This document shows, piece after piece, positions 1 to 8,348 of a stretch of 64,000 bases of DNA. Position 1 is the stretch's first letter; each line of letters starts with the position of its first letter. The notes beneath the pieces are model-generated. The model was not told the DNA's origin and did no database searches. It saw only the letters and a program-made list of their open reading frames with translations. This DNA is from EA-27 sp964396265 (GTDB lineage: Archaea; Thermoplasmatota; Thermoplasmata; RBG-16-68-12; EA-27), in NCBI GenBank assembly GCA_964396265.1, contig CAYNEM010000005.1:62001-126000 (forward strand), in the 5' to 3' direction. Both the position numbers and the translations under genes were made by a program.

Positions 1-883
1 ATCCCCGGAGCTGGGCGCCCGCGAGGACGAGCGCCCTGCTGACCTCCGCGCTGACATCCGACGCTGCTTCTGCTGTGATGTCTACCCCGACCTCTGTCTT
101 CTGCACGTTCGTGACACCGGGAATCCCTCGCAGGGCCGAGAGTGCGACATCGGTGACCCCGGTGGCAGCGACATGGAGGACCGTCGGCGCTCCGACCGCC
201 AACCGCGAAGTCAAGTTCGTAATCGTGTCCACCGCCACGATCCGCCCGCGGTCGATGATCCCGACACGGTGGCACAGCTGTTCGACCTCGGACAGCAGGT
301 GGGAGGAAAGAAAGATCGTCTTCCCATCGCGGTTCAGCGAACGGATCAGATCGCGGAAGTACCGCATTCCCTGGGGGTCGAGTCCGTTTGCGGGCTCGTC
401 CATGATGAGGACGTCCGGGTCGTGCAACAGGCACTGCGCGAGGGCGAGCCGCTTCTTCATCCCGTGACTGTACGCCTTGAGCTTCTTGCCCGCCGCGTCC
501 CCGAGGCCGAGGCGATCGAGGAAGTCCTTCGCCCGCTTCCGCGCCTCCGGACGCGGGATCTTGTGGAACGAGGCGTAGTACAGGAGATGCTGCTCGCCGG
601 TCAGCGTCGGATAGAACGAGACCTCGTCGGGCATGAGGCCGAGCCTCTCCTTCACCGCCAACGGCTCGACGCTCAGGTCGTGTCCGTCGATCCGGATCGT
701 GCCCGCGGTGGGGTCGAGCACGGTCGAGAGGATGCGAATTGTCGTCGTCTTGCCCGCGCCGTTCGGGCCGAGGAAGCCGAAGATGTCGCCCTTCGGGACC
801 TGGAACGTGACGTCGTCGAGCGCGCGGGGCGAACGTCGGCCGTACGACTTCACGAGCCCTTCGACCTCGATCACGAGGGCCAC
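1..883 (-). CDS. ABC transporter ATP-binding protein, C-terminus cut by window edge
   Basis: ATPase subunit of an ABC exporter, energising a membrane permease encoded outside the window. The visible 294 residues begin with a GTG at 883 (a second in-frame GTG lies at 874). They show Walker A GPNGAGKTTT near residue 40, a variant signature YSHGMKKRL in place of LSGGQ, Walker B with LIMDEPANGLDP, and the SSHLL switch histidine. After about residue 215 comes a small alpha/beta tail like the DUF4162 domain of the daunorubicin/NatA-type ATPases (about 310 residues in full). The frame stays open to base 1, so the end is missing. It is divergent from the helicase at 968. The substrate cannot be told. 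Confidence 0.9.
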   Translation of the reverse strand, partial: MALVIEVEGLVKSYGRRSPRALDDVTFQVPKGDIFGFLGPNGAGKTTTIRILSTVLDPTAGTIRIDGHDLSVEPLAVKERLGLMPDEVSFYPTLTGEQHLLYYASFHKIPRPEARKRAKDFLDRLGLGDAAGKKLKAYSHGMKKRLALAQCLLHDPDVLIMDEPANGLDPQGMRYFRDLIRSLNRDGKTIFLSSHLLSEVEQLCHRVGIIDRGRIVAVDTITNLTSRLAVGAPTVLHVAATGVTDVALSALRGIPGVTNVQKTEVGVDITAEAASDVSAEVSRALVLAGAQLRG

Positions 884-967
884 GGACGACTCCGAGCCTC
901 AAAAGGGTTTTCACGAGGCGTACCTGCAGTGAGCACATTCACGCATCCCCCCTGAAGTAAGGACGCG

Positions 968-2836
968 TTGCGCAACCTCGGCGACGGCGTGCCCTCCTTC
1001 TTTCCCTTCGACCGCGTGAGGCCGAGCCAGGCCGCCTTCCTCGAGGACGCGCGTCGGGCGATCGCGGCGGGCAAGCACCTCGTGGCCCACGCGCCCACGG
1101 GCCTCGGGAAGACCGCGGTGGCGTTGGCGGCGGGGATCGAGCACGCCTTGCGCAAGGACCTCGTCGTCCTCTTCTTGACGTCGAAGCAGAGCCAGCATCG
1201 CATCGCGATCGAGACGGTGCAGCGCATGCGGGCGCGAGGGGTCGACCTCCAGGTCGTGGACGTGATCGGGAAGCACGCGATGTGCCTGCAGCCGGACGCG
1301 CCTCGGGGCGGACGCGCGTTCCACGCGTACTGCGACATGAAGGTCGCCTCGCGCGCGTGCGCGTTCTACCGCACGGACGCCGAGTCCGCCGTCGGGGAGA
1401 TCGGCGAACACACGCTCCACGTCCAAGACCTCATCGAGGTGAGTCGCCGCCACGGGGTGTGCCCGCACAAGGCCGCCCTCGAGGCCGCGAAGAGCGCGAT
1501 CACGATCGTGTGCGACTACAACTACGTGTTCAGCGACCTGCAGGAGAGGATCTTCGGGCGGATCGGCCGGTCCCTCGACGAATCGATCCTCCTCGTCGAC
1601 GAGGCGCACAACCTCCCGGACCGGATCCGGGGCCAACAGTGCGGGGACCTCTCCCTGTTCAGCCTCACGCGCGCCGCCCGCGATGCGCGGCAGGTCGAAA
1701 CGGAGCTGGCGGCGGTGCTGAACGCGATCGCGCAGGCCCTGCAGGCTGCGCTGCGCGTGTTCCCCAAGGAGAGCCGCGTGACCCGCGACTTCCTCGATGA
1801 CATCCTGGAGACCGCGACCCGCGGCGGACCCGCCGTCCGCTCCGAGGACCTCTCGCGGGATTGCCGTCGAGCCGGCGAATTCCTCCTGCGGCTTGGGGTG
1901 CCGACGACGTTGCTCGACGTGTCCGCGTTCCTTCGGATGTGGGGGGAGCGCGAGGAGGCCGTCCTGCGCCTCGCGGACGGCGGCGCGGAGAAGCGCGTCT
2001 CCTACCGCCTTCTCGATGCGTCGATCCTCAGCCGCCCCGTGTTCCGAGAGGTGCACGCATCCGTCGTCATGAGCGGGACGCTCCACCCCGCCGGGATGTA
2101 CGCGGACCTCCTCGGGCTCGAGCCGGAGCGCCGCGTCCTTCGCGCGTACGCGTCGCCGTTTCCCCCGGAGAACCGGTGCCTGCTCGTGACGCCGCGCGTG
2201 ACGACCGCGTACGGTCGGAGGGACGAGCCCATGTACAGGGCGATCGCGGAGGAGATCACGCGCGTCGCCGCGGCGGTCCCGGGCAACGTGGCCGCGTTCT
2301 TCCCCTCCTACGACCTCATGGAGCACGTGCTCGCGCGCGTACGCTGGTCCGACATGCCGAAGGAGGCCCTCGTCGAGAAACGCACGTGGACCAAGGTGGA
2401 GCGCGACCACTCCCTCGGGTGGCTCCAGTCTCGCCGCCAGACTGGAGGGCTCATCGCCGGCGTCCTTGGCGGCTCTCTGTCCGAGGGCGTGGACTACCGG
2501 GACAATCTGCTGTCCGCGGTCTGCATCGTCGGCCTCCCGCTGTCACCGCCGACGCTCGAGGTCGAGGCGCTCAGGAGCTACTATACGGGAAAGTTTGGCG
2601 GGGAGAAGGGATACCAGTACGCGGTCGTGTATCCGGCCCTGAACAAAGTGCTGCAGGCGGCGGGGAGACCGATCCGCGGCGAGACGGACCGCGCGATCGT
2701 CGTGCTGATGGACCGGCGTTATCTGGACCAGCGGTACGCGGCCGGCATGCCGCCGGACTTCCGGTACCACGCGACGGAGGACGCCGCCAGGGAGGCGATT
2801 GCGTTCTTCGATACGCAAGCGGCCGCGGCGGGGTAA
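968..2836 (+). CDS. XPD/Rad3-like (DinG-type) superfamily 2 DNA helicase
   Basis: ATP-dependent 5'-3' DNA helicase of the XPD/Rad3 family, 622 residues, presumably for DNA repair. The Q-like stretch RVRPSQ (about 17-22) precedes Walker A APTGLGKT (42-49). DEAH is at 211-214, and the C-terminal helicase lobe carries SEGVDY and the AAGRPIRG motif VI region. Four cysteines between motifs Ia and II (MCLQ, AYCD, RACAF, GVCPH) match the Fe-S cluster ligands of XPD. The start is TTG 968 or GTG 989 (VPSFFPFDR); both give the whole domain, and the second matches family length better at the N-terminus. A stop lies just upstream in frame. Co-directional with bud32, 30 nt away. Confidence 0.93.
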   Translation: MRNLGDGVPSFFPFDRVRPSQAAFLEDARRAIAAGKHLVAHAPTGLGKTAVALAAGIEHALRKDLVVLFLTSKQSQHRIAIETVQRMRARGVDLQVVDVIGKHAMCLQPDAPRGGRAFHAYCDMKVASRACAFYRTDAESAVGEIGEHTLHVQDLIEVSRRHGVCPHKAALEAAKSAITIVCDYNYVFSDLQERIFGRIGRSLDESILLVDEAHNLPDRIRGQQCGDLSLFSLTRAARDARQVETELAAVLNAIAQALQAALRVFPKESRVTRDFLDDILETATRGGPAVRSEDLSRDCRRAGEFLLRLGVPTTLLDVSAFLRMWGEREEAVLRLADGGAEKRVSYRLLDASILSRPVFREVHASVVMSGTLHPAGMYADLLGLEPERRVLRAYASPFPPENRCLLVTPRVTTAYGRRDEPMYRAIAEEITRVAAAVPGNVAAFFPSYDLMEHVLARVRWSDMPKEALVEKRTWTKVERDHSLGWLQSRRQTGGLIAGVLGGSLSEGVDYRDNLLSAVCIVGLPLSPPTLEVEALRSYYTGKFGGEKGYQYAVVYPALNKVLQAAGRPIRGETDRAIVVLMDRRYLDQRYAAGMPPDFRYHATEDAAREAIAFFDTQAAAAG

Positions 2837-2866
2837 CCTTATCTAGATTCCTTCGGATGCGCGCGC

Positions 2867-3475
2867 GTGCTCTTGAAGCGCGGCGCGGAAGCAGAGCTCC
2901 GGCGGACCGATTGGCACGGCCGTCGGGCGGTGGAGAAGGTCCGCGTCCCGAAGGCATATCGACACGAGAAGATCGACGACGAGTTGCGCCGCCAGCGGAT
3001 GCGGATGGAGGCACGCCTCATGCACGAGGTTCGTGGGCTTGGCGTCTCCGTCCCGATCCTCTACGACGTGGACCTTGTGAGCCACCGCCTCGTGATGGAG
3101 TTCATCGACGGGCCGACCGTGAAAGACGTCCTGCAGAAGCGACTCGAGGATCCTCGCGCGGTCGCGCGGGCAATAGGGCGTGTGGCGGGGACGCTGCACG
3201 CGAACGGAGTCGTCCACGGGGACCTGACGACGTCGAACATGCTTTGGCGCGATGGGACGGTGTACCTGATCGACCTGAGCATGGGCGAGAAGACGGGTTC
3301 GCTCGAGGCCCAGGGGGTGGACCTGCGGCTGCTCAAAGAGGCCTGGACGAGCGCTCACTACGAGGTCCTCGATCTATTTGATGAGGTGCTCGCGGCCTAC
3401 CGAGCATCGTATCCGAGGGCCGAGGCAGCGATCGCGAAGCTGCGCGAAATCGAGGAGCGGGGACGGTACACGTGA
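2867..3475 (+). CDS. bud32: KEOPS complex kinase/ATPase Bud32
   Basis: Small atypical kinase of the KEOPS complex, which with Kae1 (found at 31778) makes the t6A modification of ANN-decoding tRNAs. 202 residues from a GTG start, the usual size of stand-alone archaeal Bud32. Visible motifs: N-lobe lysine in RRAVEKVRVPKAYR, hinge region VMEFIDGPTVKD, catalytic loop VVHGDLTTSN and metal-binding IDLSMG in place of DFG, then the conserved C-terminal YP..RAEAA stretch. Bud32 is fused to Kae1 in some archaea; here the genes are about 28 kb apart. It overlaps the next gene by 4 nt (GTGA), so the two are probably co-translated. Confidence 0.95.
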   Translation: MLLKRGAEAELRRTDWHGRRAVEKVRVPKAYRHEKIDDELRRQRMRMEARLMHEVRGLGVSVPILYDVDLVSHRLVMEFIDGPTVKDVLQKRLEDPRAVARAIGRVAGTLHANGVVHGDLTTSNMLWRDGTVYLIDLSMGEKTGSLEAQGVDLRLLKEAWTSAHYEVLDLFDEVLAAYRASYPRAEAAIAKLREIEERGRYT

Positions 3476-4017
3476 TCCGCTTCGTCACGACGAACGAGGG
3501 AAAGTTCCGAGAGGTCTCCCAAGTTCTCGCAGTCCATGGGATCCCGATCGAGCGGCTCGACCGTCCATACCCGGAGGTGCAGGCGGACACCCTCGAGGAG
3601 GTCGTCGCATACGCGCTCGACGTGCTGGGGAGGGACCTCGACGACTTCTTCGTCGACGACAGCGGGCTCTTCGTGGACGCCCTCCACGGGTTCCCAGGGG
3701 TGTACTCCTCCCACACGTTCCGGACGATCGGCGTCGCGGGTCTGGTCTGCCTCCTCCACGGTGTCACGGATCGGCGCGCGCGGTTCGAGACCGTCATGGG
3801 CCTCCGCCGCCAAGGGGAGAACCGGATCGTAAGAGGAGCGTGCCCGGGAACGATCTCGGCGGAAGCGCGCGGACACGGCGGCTTCGGCTTCGATCCCATC
3901 TTCGTTCCCCATGGTCGTGCAGGGACGTTCGCGGAGATGGCCACGGACGAGAAGAGCGCGATCTCCCATCGGGGGACCGCCGCGCGCGCTCTGGCGCCGT
4001 TGCTCACGGGGCGGTGA
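3472..4017 (+). CDS. XTP/dITP pyrophosphatase (HAM1/RdgB family)
   Basis: House-cleaning nucleotidase that hydrolyses non-canonical purine nucleoside triphosphates (XTP, dITP/ITP) to monophosphates and pyrophosphate. 181 residues, typical for the family. N-terminal FVTTNEGKFRE binds the triphosphate. The central VDDSGLFVDAL carries the metal/catalytic acidic residues. GFGFDPIFVPHG and the C-terminal SHRGTAARAL motif bind the base. GTG start inside the bud32 stop (GTGA overlap), an association of bud32 with this nucleotidase seen in other archaea. The following membrane gene begins 1 nt after the stop, so these belong to one operon. Confidence 0.95.
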   Translation: MIRFVTTNEGKFREVSQVLAVHGIPIERLDRPYPEVQADTLEEVVAYALDVLGRDLDDFFVDDSGLFVDALHGFPGVYSSHTFRTIGVAGLVCLLHGVTDRRARFETVMGLRRQGENRIVRGACPGTISAEARGHGGFGFDPIFVPHGRAGTFAEMATDEKSAISHRGTAARALAPLLTGR

Positions 4018-4018
4018 T

Positions 4019-4732
4019 GTGAACCAGAGGCCGAAGCTTCCCGAGGCGATCTACCGCGCCTGCCTCTTCGTCCTGCCCTTCGCGTGCGCCTTTCTGTACG
4101 TCGTCTCGCTCCTCCCGATCGTCTCCGGCGACGCCTGGCTTGTCATCGTGCCTGGTGGGATGCTCCTCTACATGTTCGCGCCCGTCGGCACGGAAATCGT
4201 CGTCCCCCTCATGATGCTCGAGCTTCAAAAGTTCAACGCCGCGCCGCACGAGTACGTCCTGGCGGTGGTGAGCATCGTCCTTGTCGACGTCTTCACCGCC
4301 ATGTTCGTCGCGTGGAACTGGGACCTCCTCGAGCGTGTGCCGCGCCTGGGCGGCGTCCTGAAGCGCGTCGAAGCGAAATGCCATCGGATGATCGCGAGGC
4401 GCCGATGGGGGGAGGGCATGACCCTCACGGCGCTGGCGGCGTACGTGGCGCTCCCCGTGCAGATGACCGGGGGGCTGTTCAGCTCCGTGCTCGGGCGCGT
4501 GATGGGGATCGACAAGACGCGCGTCTTCCTGGCGGTCACCGCCGGGAGCGCGATCGGCGCGGTCCCCATGGGGATCGTGGGCTACGTCGCGGCGCAGGCC
4601 GTCCTCGACGCGTTCGAATCGCCCTCGGCCCAGACGATCGGCGCCGCCGCGGGAATCTTGATTATGATCGCGTTCGTTGCCGTCGTAGTGTTCCTGTATC
4701 TCCGGGGGAGGCGCAATGAAGATCGAGGGTGA
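4019..4732 (+). CDS. COG2426-type small multidrug-export-like membrane protein
   Basis: Integral membrane protein of 237 residues. I chose GTG 4019 because it follows the previous stop (TGA 4015-4017) with one base between, and because residues upstream of it are an arginine-rich read-through of another frame. About five hydrophobic segments surround a cytoplasmic basic loop (KRVEAKCHRMIARRRWGEG). The mid-region YVALPVQMTGGLFSSVLGRV followed by a second glycine-rich helix resembles the putative small multidrug export family (PF06695/COG2426). Transport function is not established for this family, so the substrate is unknown. It overlaps the next start by 17 nt. Confidence 0.7.
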   Translation: MNQRPKLPEAIYRACLFVLPFACAFLYVVSLLPIVSGDAWLVIVPGGMLLYMFAPVGTEIVVPLMMLELQKFNAAPHEYVLAVVSIVLVDVFTAMFVAWNWDLLERVPRLGGVLKRVEAKCHRMIARRRWGEGMTLTALAAYVALPVQMTGGLFSSVLGRVMGIDKTRVFLAVTAGSAIGAVPMGIVGYVAAQAVLDAFESPSAQTIGAAAGILIMIAFVAVVVFLYLRGRRNEDRG

Positions 4733-5660
4733 GAGGTTCCTCGTCACCGGCGGACTCGGGTTCATCGGCCGGCATCTCGTGCGGGCCCTCGTGCTGCGCG
4801 GCGCGACGTGCACCGTCCTGGACCGTGCGAGGGGCACCGAACCGATCCGCGACCTCATCGCCTCCGGGAAGGTCTCCATCCACCACGGCAGTGTCCTGAC
4901 CCACGACCTGGCGGCGATCCTTCACGACTGCACCTCGGTCTTCCATCTCGCCGCGAGCGCAGACGTCCGCGCCGCCGAACAGAACCCGAGCGAGGTGTTC
5001 GCGAACAACGTCTTGGCGACCGCGCGGCTCCTCGACGCGATGCGCGCCGCCACCGTGACCCGGGTCGGATTCGCCTCGACCTCGACCGTGTACGGCGAAC
5101 CGAGCGTCGTGCCCACGCCCGAGGACTACACCCCGCTCGAACCGATCTCCGTGTACGGCGCTTCGAAGCTGGCGGCGGAGGGGCTCCTCCACGGATGGGC
5201 CGCGCACGGCGGGACCGCTGTCGTGTATCGGCTCGCGAACGTCGTTGGCGGTGGGGCGTCGCACGGCGTCGTGCACGACCTCGTCTGGAAGCTGCTTGCG
5301 AATCCGAACGAGCTGGAGATCCTGGGGCGCGAGCCCGGGACGCACAAGTCGTACGTGCACATCAACGACACGCTGCGGGCGATGATCCTCGCGTGGTCCA
5401 AGGTCGACGCGGGGGTCTCCGAGTTTAACGTCGGCGCCGACGACGCGATCACGGTGAAGGAGGTCGCGGACGCGGTCTGCACGGCGACCGGTCTCCAGCG
5501 CGTGCCGTACCGGTGGACCGGCGGCGTGGATGGCGGCGGGTGGACGGGCGACGTCCGCAAGATGCGTCTGTCCATCGAACGCCTGAAGGCGCTCGGATGG
5601 CGGGCCCGGTACGGGAGCGCGGAGGCCGTGGCGCTCGCCGCCAAGGAGCTCGCGCGCTAG
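4716..5660 (+). CDS. NAD-dependent epimerase/dehydratase (extended SDR, GalE-like)
   Basis: Nucleotide-sugar epimerase or dehydratase of the extended short-chain dehydrogenase family, 314 residues. The Rossmann motif VTGGLGFIG lies at about 9-17 and the acidic NAD-binding VLDRA follows the second strand. A serine/threonine-rich STSTVYG motif precedes catalytic SVYGASK with Tyr147 and Lys151. The region after 160 (RLANVVGGG) and the YVHINDT motif are as in UDP-glucose 4-epimerases. ATG start overlapping the membrane protein end by 17 nt, so it is the last gene of the bud32 operon. Substrate is not predictable from sequence alone; UDP-sugar interconversion for surface glycans is the likely role. 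Confidence 0.88.
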   Translation: MKIEGERFLVTGGLGFIGRHLVRALVLRGATCTVLDRARGTEPIRDLIASGKVSIHHGSVLTHDLAAILHDCTSVFHLAASADVRAAEQNPSEVFANNVLATARLLDAMRAATVTRVGFASTSTVYGEPSVVPTPEDYTPLEPISVYGASKLAAEGLLHGWAAHGGTAVVYRLANVVGGGASHGVVHDLVWKLLANPNELEILGREPGTHKSYVHINDTLRAMILAWSKVDAGVSEFNVGADDAITVKEVADAVCTATGLQRVPYRWTGGVDGGGWTGDVRKMRLSIERLKALGWRARYGSAEAVALAAKELAR

Positions 5661-5694
5661 GGTTCTTATCGACTGTGCGCCATCGGCCCCGCAT

Positions 5695-5769
5695 GGGGCT
5701 GTGGGGTAGCTTGGTCCATCCTGCGGGCTTTGGGAGCCTGTGACGGCCGTTCAAATCGGCCCAGCCCCA
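5695..5769 (+). tRNA. tRNA-Pro (anticodon TGG)
   Basis: Seven-base acceptor stem GGGGCTG/CAGCCCC, anticodon stem CGGGC/GCCTG with loop TTTGGGA (anticodon TGG, reads CCA), and T-arm GGCCG-TTCAAAT-CGGCC, with discriminator A. CCA is not encoded. No intron. A TATA-like TTCTTATC at about 5663-5670 lies the right distance upstream. Confidence 0.95.
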
Positions 5770-5852
5770 CTCCCGGCCGAAGACGCGGTGGTCGGTATCA
5801 CCGGCGACCGGTAGCGTCCACACGATTAAATATCGCAGTCTCCCCCAAGAGG

Positions 5853-5984
5853 ATGCAGCGACGTGACGTCGGTGCGCAGAGGCGAACCATGACGCGACAG
5901 AAACCCACACCCAACGCGGACATCCGGCCGGTCGACCCTGCGGCGAGTCAAGCGACCCGCGCGATCTCCTCCCTCAACCGATAG
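5853..5984 (+). CDS. possible 43-residue small protein in the tRNA-Pro to 6084 gap
   Basis: The 315 nt between tRNA-Pro and the next clear gene contain a good TATA box (ATTAAATAT, 5825-5833). Exactly the leaderless distance downstream is an ATG opening 43 codons that begin MQRRDVGAQRR. The product would be basic, polar and probably disordered; it resembles nothing I know. An internal ATG at 5889 could also start it. The promoter spacing is the only strong argument; the transcript could equally be a non-coding RNA. Nothing else is visible in this gap. Confidence 0.35.
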   Translation: MQRRDVGAQRRTMTRQKPTPNADIRPVDPAASQATRAISSLNR

Positions 5985-6083
5985 GCCGTCGCGGCACCGG
6001 GACCGGCTCCCCGGTGCATGGGGCCCTGCGGACCGACAGGTGGCCGGAATCCTTATCCCCCGTGAGGAGATTGTCGTCGTAGA

Positions 6084-6383
6084 ATGTCCTCGGTCCGATG
6101 GATCCCGCTCTTGGGTCTCTTCGTCGCCCTCGCCCTCGTCCCTGGCGCCCTCGCGCACCACTGCAACGGCGGCGAGAGCGCACGCCCCCCGGACCAGTTC
6201 TCCGCGCAGTCTGTCCCGCCGTCGCCGTCCCCTCTGGCAATGGTCGGCCTCGTCCTCGTCCCACTCCTCGGCCTGCTCGCCGCCGTGGCCATCGCGATCC
6301 CATCCCTGCGAAGGACGGAGGCGCCGAAGGGCGCATGGGAGTTCAACGGCACGGCGTACGTCTGGGTCCCCACGAAGAAGTAG
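6084..6383 (+). CDS. small secreted/membrane protein of unknown function
   Basis: 99 residues. A clear signal peptide (WIPLLGLFVALALVPGALAHH) is followed by a short proline/serine-rich exposed stretch with one cysteine. A second hydrophobic helix (MVGLVLVPLLGLLAAVAIA) comes next, then a basic/aromatic C-terminus (RRTEAPKGAWEFNGTAYVWV). No recognised domain. ATG start with a TATA-like TCCTTATCC about 30 nt upstream (6050-6058), so the mRNA is probably leaderless. Convergent with dph6, whose stop is 3 nt away. Confidence 0.7.
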   Translation: MSSVRWIPLLGLFVALALVPGALAHHCNGGESARPPDQFSAQSVPPSPSPLAMVGLVLVPLLGLLAAVAIAIPSLRRTEAPKGAWEFNGTAYVWVPTKK

Positions 6384-6386
6384 GCC

Positions 6387-7052
6387 TCAGGCGAGGCGCG
6401 CTTTCTTGATCCTCCACGAGCCGGAGGTTCCCTCCCAGACGGGCTCCGCCTCGAGGACTTCGAGACGCTTCCGGAAGAAGGGGGCGTGGAGGACGATGGT
6501 CTCGAACTCGCCTCCCTCCCCGCACGGGTGAAGGCCGACGCGGTCCCGAAGGCGAAGTAGGTCGGCGATGGCGCTCGTGTCGAGGGGACGGCCGAGCCAC
6601 GAGGCGTCGAGGCCCTCCGCGCTAACCGCGGAGAACCGGATGTCGAACCCTGCGGCCAGGTAATCCGCGAGGAGGTGCTCGGGATTCCGCCGCCAAAGCG
6701 GGGCGAACACACGGACGCCGAGCTCCTGGCCGATGCGGTTCACGCGCGAGTGCTGGTAGTCCGAAGCGATCGCACCGACGAGGATGCCCTCGGCCCCCGT
6801 GCGTCGAATCGCGCGGCGCAGGGCGTCGAGCTCCCCCTCCTCGCCGGACGCGGCGGACTCCTCGACGATTGGGATGCCCATCGCCTCCGCGAGCAGAGGG
6901 GCCATGTGCACGTTCGGGACGTGGTAGAGCATCGAGGCGGGATCCTCGGGATGGATCGTGATGGCGTGCGTGACGTCCCACGCGCGCTGGAGCGCCGTGT
7001 GGATCGCATACGTGGAGTCCTTCCCGCCGGAGAACAGGGCCGCGACCTTCAC
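6387..7052 (-). CDS. dph6: diphthine--ammonia ligase (Dph6, ATP pyrophosphatase family)
   Basis: Catalyses the last step of diphthamide synthesis, amidation of diphthine on the histidine of EF-2 (encoded at 54083-56281 here). 221 residues starting at GTG 7052, immediately before the PP-loop VAALFSGGKDSTYAI, as usual for archaeal members. Further family motifs: SDYQHSRVNRIGQELG in the middle and the C-terminal CGEGGEFETIVLHAPFF signature. Upstream in-frame codons are read through the neighbouring gene and lack similarity, so they are excluded. The stop lies 22 nt before the end of the wHTH gene on the same strand, so the two may be co-transcribed. Confidence 0.93.
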   Translation of the reverse strand: MKVAALFSGGKDSTYAIHTALQRAWDVTHAITIHPEDPASMLYHVPNVHMAPLLAEAMGIPIVEESAASGEEGELDALRRAIRRTGAEGILVGAIASDYQHSRVNRIGQELGVRVFAPLWRRNPEHLLADYLAAGFDIRFSAVSAEGLDASWLGRPLDTSAIADLLRLRDRVGLHPCGEGGEFETIVLHAPFFRKRLEVLEAEPVWEGTSGSWRIKKARLA

Positions 7053-7074
7053 GGGCCCGGAATCGCACGGCGGC

Positions 7075-7542
7075 TTAACCCGTTGTGCCGGGCGCGTCGA
7101 GCACGCCGTCGGACCGGATGTACCCAAGGAGGTCCCGCAGCCGGTACGCGTCCCCGAAGCGCTCCTGTGCGCGGCCGAGAGCGATCCGGGTCCCGTCCCC
7201 GGGGAGGACGACGGGCATCGCCGCCAAGAACGCCTCCGTCTCCCGCGCCCGCTCGTACCCATGCGGGGTCAGGAAGTACGCCTTCTTCCTGCGCGCGCCG
7301 CCCGCGATCCGCATCGTGTCGAACGTGACGAGGCTGTGGCTCCCGAGGGCCTGCAAGGCGAGTGTCACGTGCGACCGCCGCACGCGGAGGGCGTCCGCGA
7401 TGCCCTGCTGGGTGATCGCCACTGGCGCGTCGACCCGGCCCGCGTGCTTCGCGAACTCCACGAGATAGACGAGGACCTTCTGGTTCAACGTGACCTTTAC
7501 CCGCCCGGTCCCTGGCTGCGCCAACGCCTGCCTCCTGCCCAC
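7075..7542 (-). CDS. winged-helix transcriptional regulator
   Basis: 155-residue DNA-binding protein. Residues about 20-80 form a winged helix: NQKVLVYLVEFAK as first helix, then ITQQGIADALRVRRSHVTLAL as the helix-turn-helix and a wing with a basic stretch GGARRKKAYFLTPHG. The C-terminal part (YERARETEAFLAAMPV) may hold a short dimerisation or effector region. GTG start. It sits upstream of and in the same direction as dph6, and divergent from rpiA (129 nt between starts), so it could control either. The ligand is unknown. Confidence 0.8.
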   Translation of the reverse strand: MGRRQALAQPGTGRVKVTLNQKVLVYLVEFAKHAGRVDAPVAITQQGIADALRVRRSHVTLALQALGSHSLVTFDTMRIAGGARRKKAYFLTPHGYERARETEAFLAAMPVVLPGDGTRIALGRAQERFGDAYRLRDLLGYIRSDGVLDAPGTTG

Positions 7543-7670
7543 ACCGCAAGTACGGCCGCGAGCGTACTTAGGTAGATTGGTCCAGTCGTTTGTATCTCGC
7601 GAATCCGTTCGCCTTTTCCCGAACGTCCGACGGGGCGAACCTTTTTGTCGCGCGCGGGGTTCGCGACGGC

Positions 7671-8348
7671 GTGAGCGAAGAGCTGAAGCGGATGGCCGGC
7701 GAGGCCTCGATCGCCCGCGTGGAGGACGGGATGACCGTGGGGCTGGGGACGGGCTCGACCGTCTCGTACGCGATCCGCAAGCTCGCCGAGGTCGTCCGGG
7801 AGCGCGGATGGAAGATCCTCGGGGTCGCGACGTCCCTCGCGACGGAACGGCTCGCGCGCGAGGTCGGGCTCCGGCTCATCTCCCTCGAGGAGGTCGAGGG
7901 CGTCGACATCGCCATCGACGGTGCCGACGAGGTCGATCCGAGGCTGAACATGATCAAGGGTGGCGGGGGCGCGCACTTCCGGGAGAAGGTCGTCGCGCGG
8001 TCCGCGAGGTCCGTCGTGATCGTCGTCGACGCGTCCAAGGTCGTCTCGGTCCTCGGCACGAGGATGGCGGTGCCGGTCGAGGTCCACCCGTTCGGCTGGC
8101 GGCAGACGAAGCAGGCGCTGGAGACCCTGTGGTGCACCGCCTCGATCCGGAACGAGGGCGGAGAGCCGTTCCACACGGACAACGGGAACTACATCCTCGA
8201 CTGCAAGTTCGGCGCTATCCCGAAGCCGGAGAAGCTGGAGCGGGAGCTCAACAACGTCCCGGGCGTCCTCGAGAACGGCCTGTTCGTGGGCCTCGCGGAC
8301 GTCGTCCTCGTCGCGGGCGCCGAAGGCGTGCGAACGCTGACGGCCTAG
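7671..8348 (+). CDS. rpiA: ribose-5-phosphate isomerase A
   Basis: Interconverts ribose-5-phosphate and ribulose-5-phosphate; supplies pentose for nucleotides. 225 residues from GTG 7671, matching the family. Motifs: GLGTGSTVSYAI (phosphate site), IDGADEVD (catalytic acid/base), and KGGGGAHFREKVVA. A T-rich box CCTTTTTG (7638-7645) lies about 27 nt before the GTG, supporting this start rather than an upstream one. The 3' end overlaps the convergent regulator gene by 4 nt. Confidence 0.95.
   Translation: MSEELKRMAGEASIARVEDGMTVGLGTGSTVSYAIRKLAEVVRERGWKILGVATSLATERLAREVGLRLISLEEVEGVDIAIDGADEVDPRLNMIKGGGGAHFREKVVARSARSVVIVVDASKVVSVLGTRMAVPVEVHPFGWRQTKQALETLWCTASIRNEGGEPFHTDNGNYILDCKFGAIPKPEKLERELNNVPGVLENGLFVGLADVVLVAGAEGVRTLTA

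Noticed and set aside
75..955. Plus-strand open frames at the left edge
   Set aside because: They are antisense to the ABC ATPase, whose minus-strand reading shows Walker A, Walker B and signature motifs.
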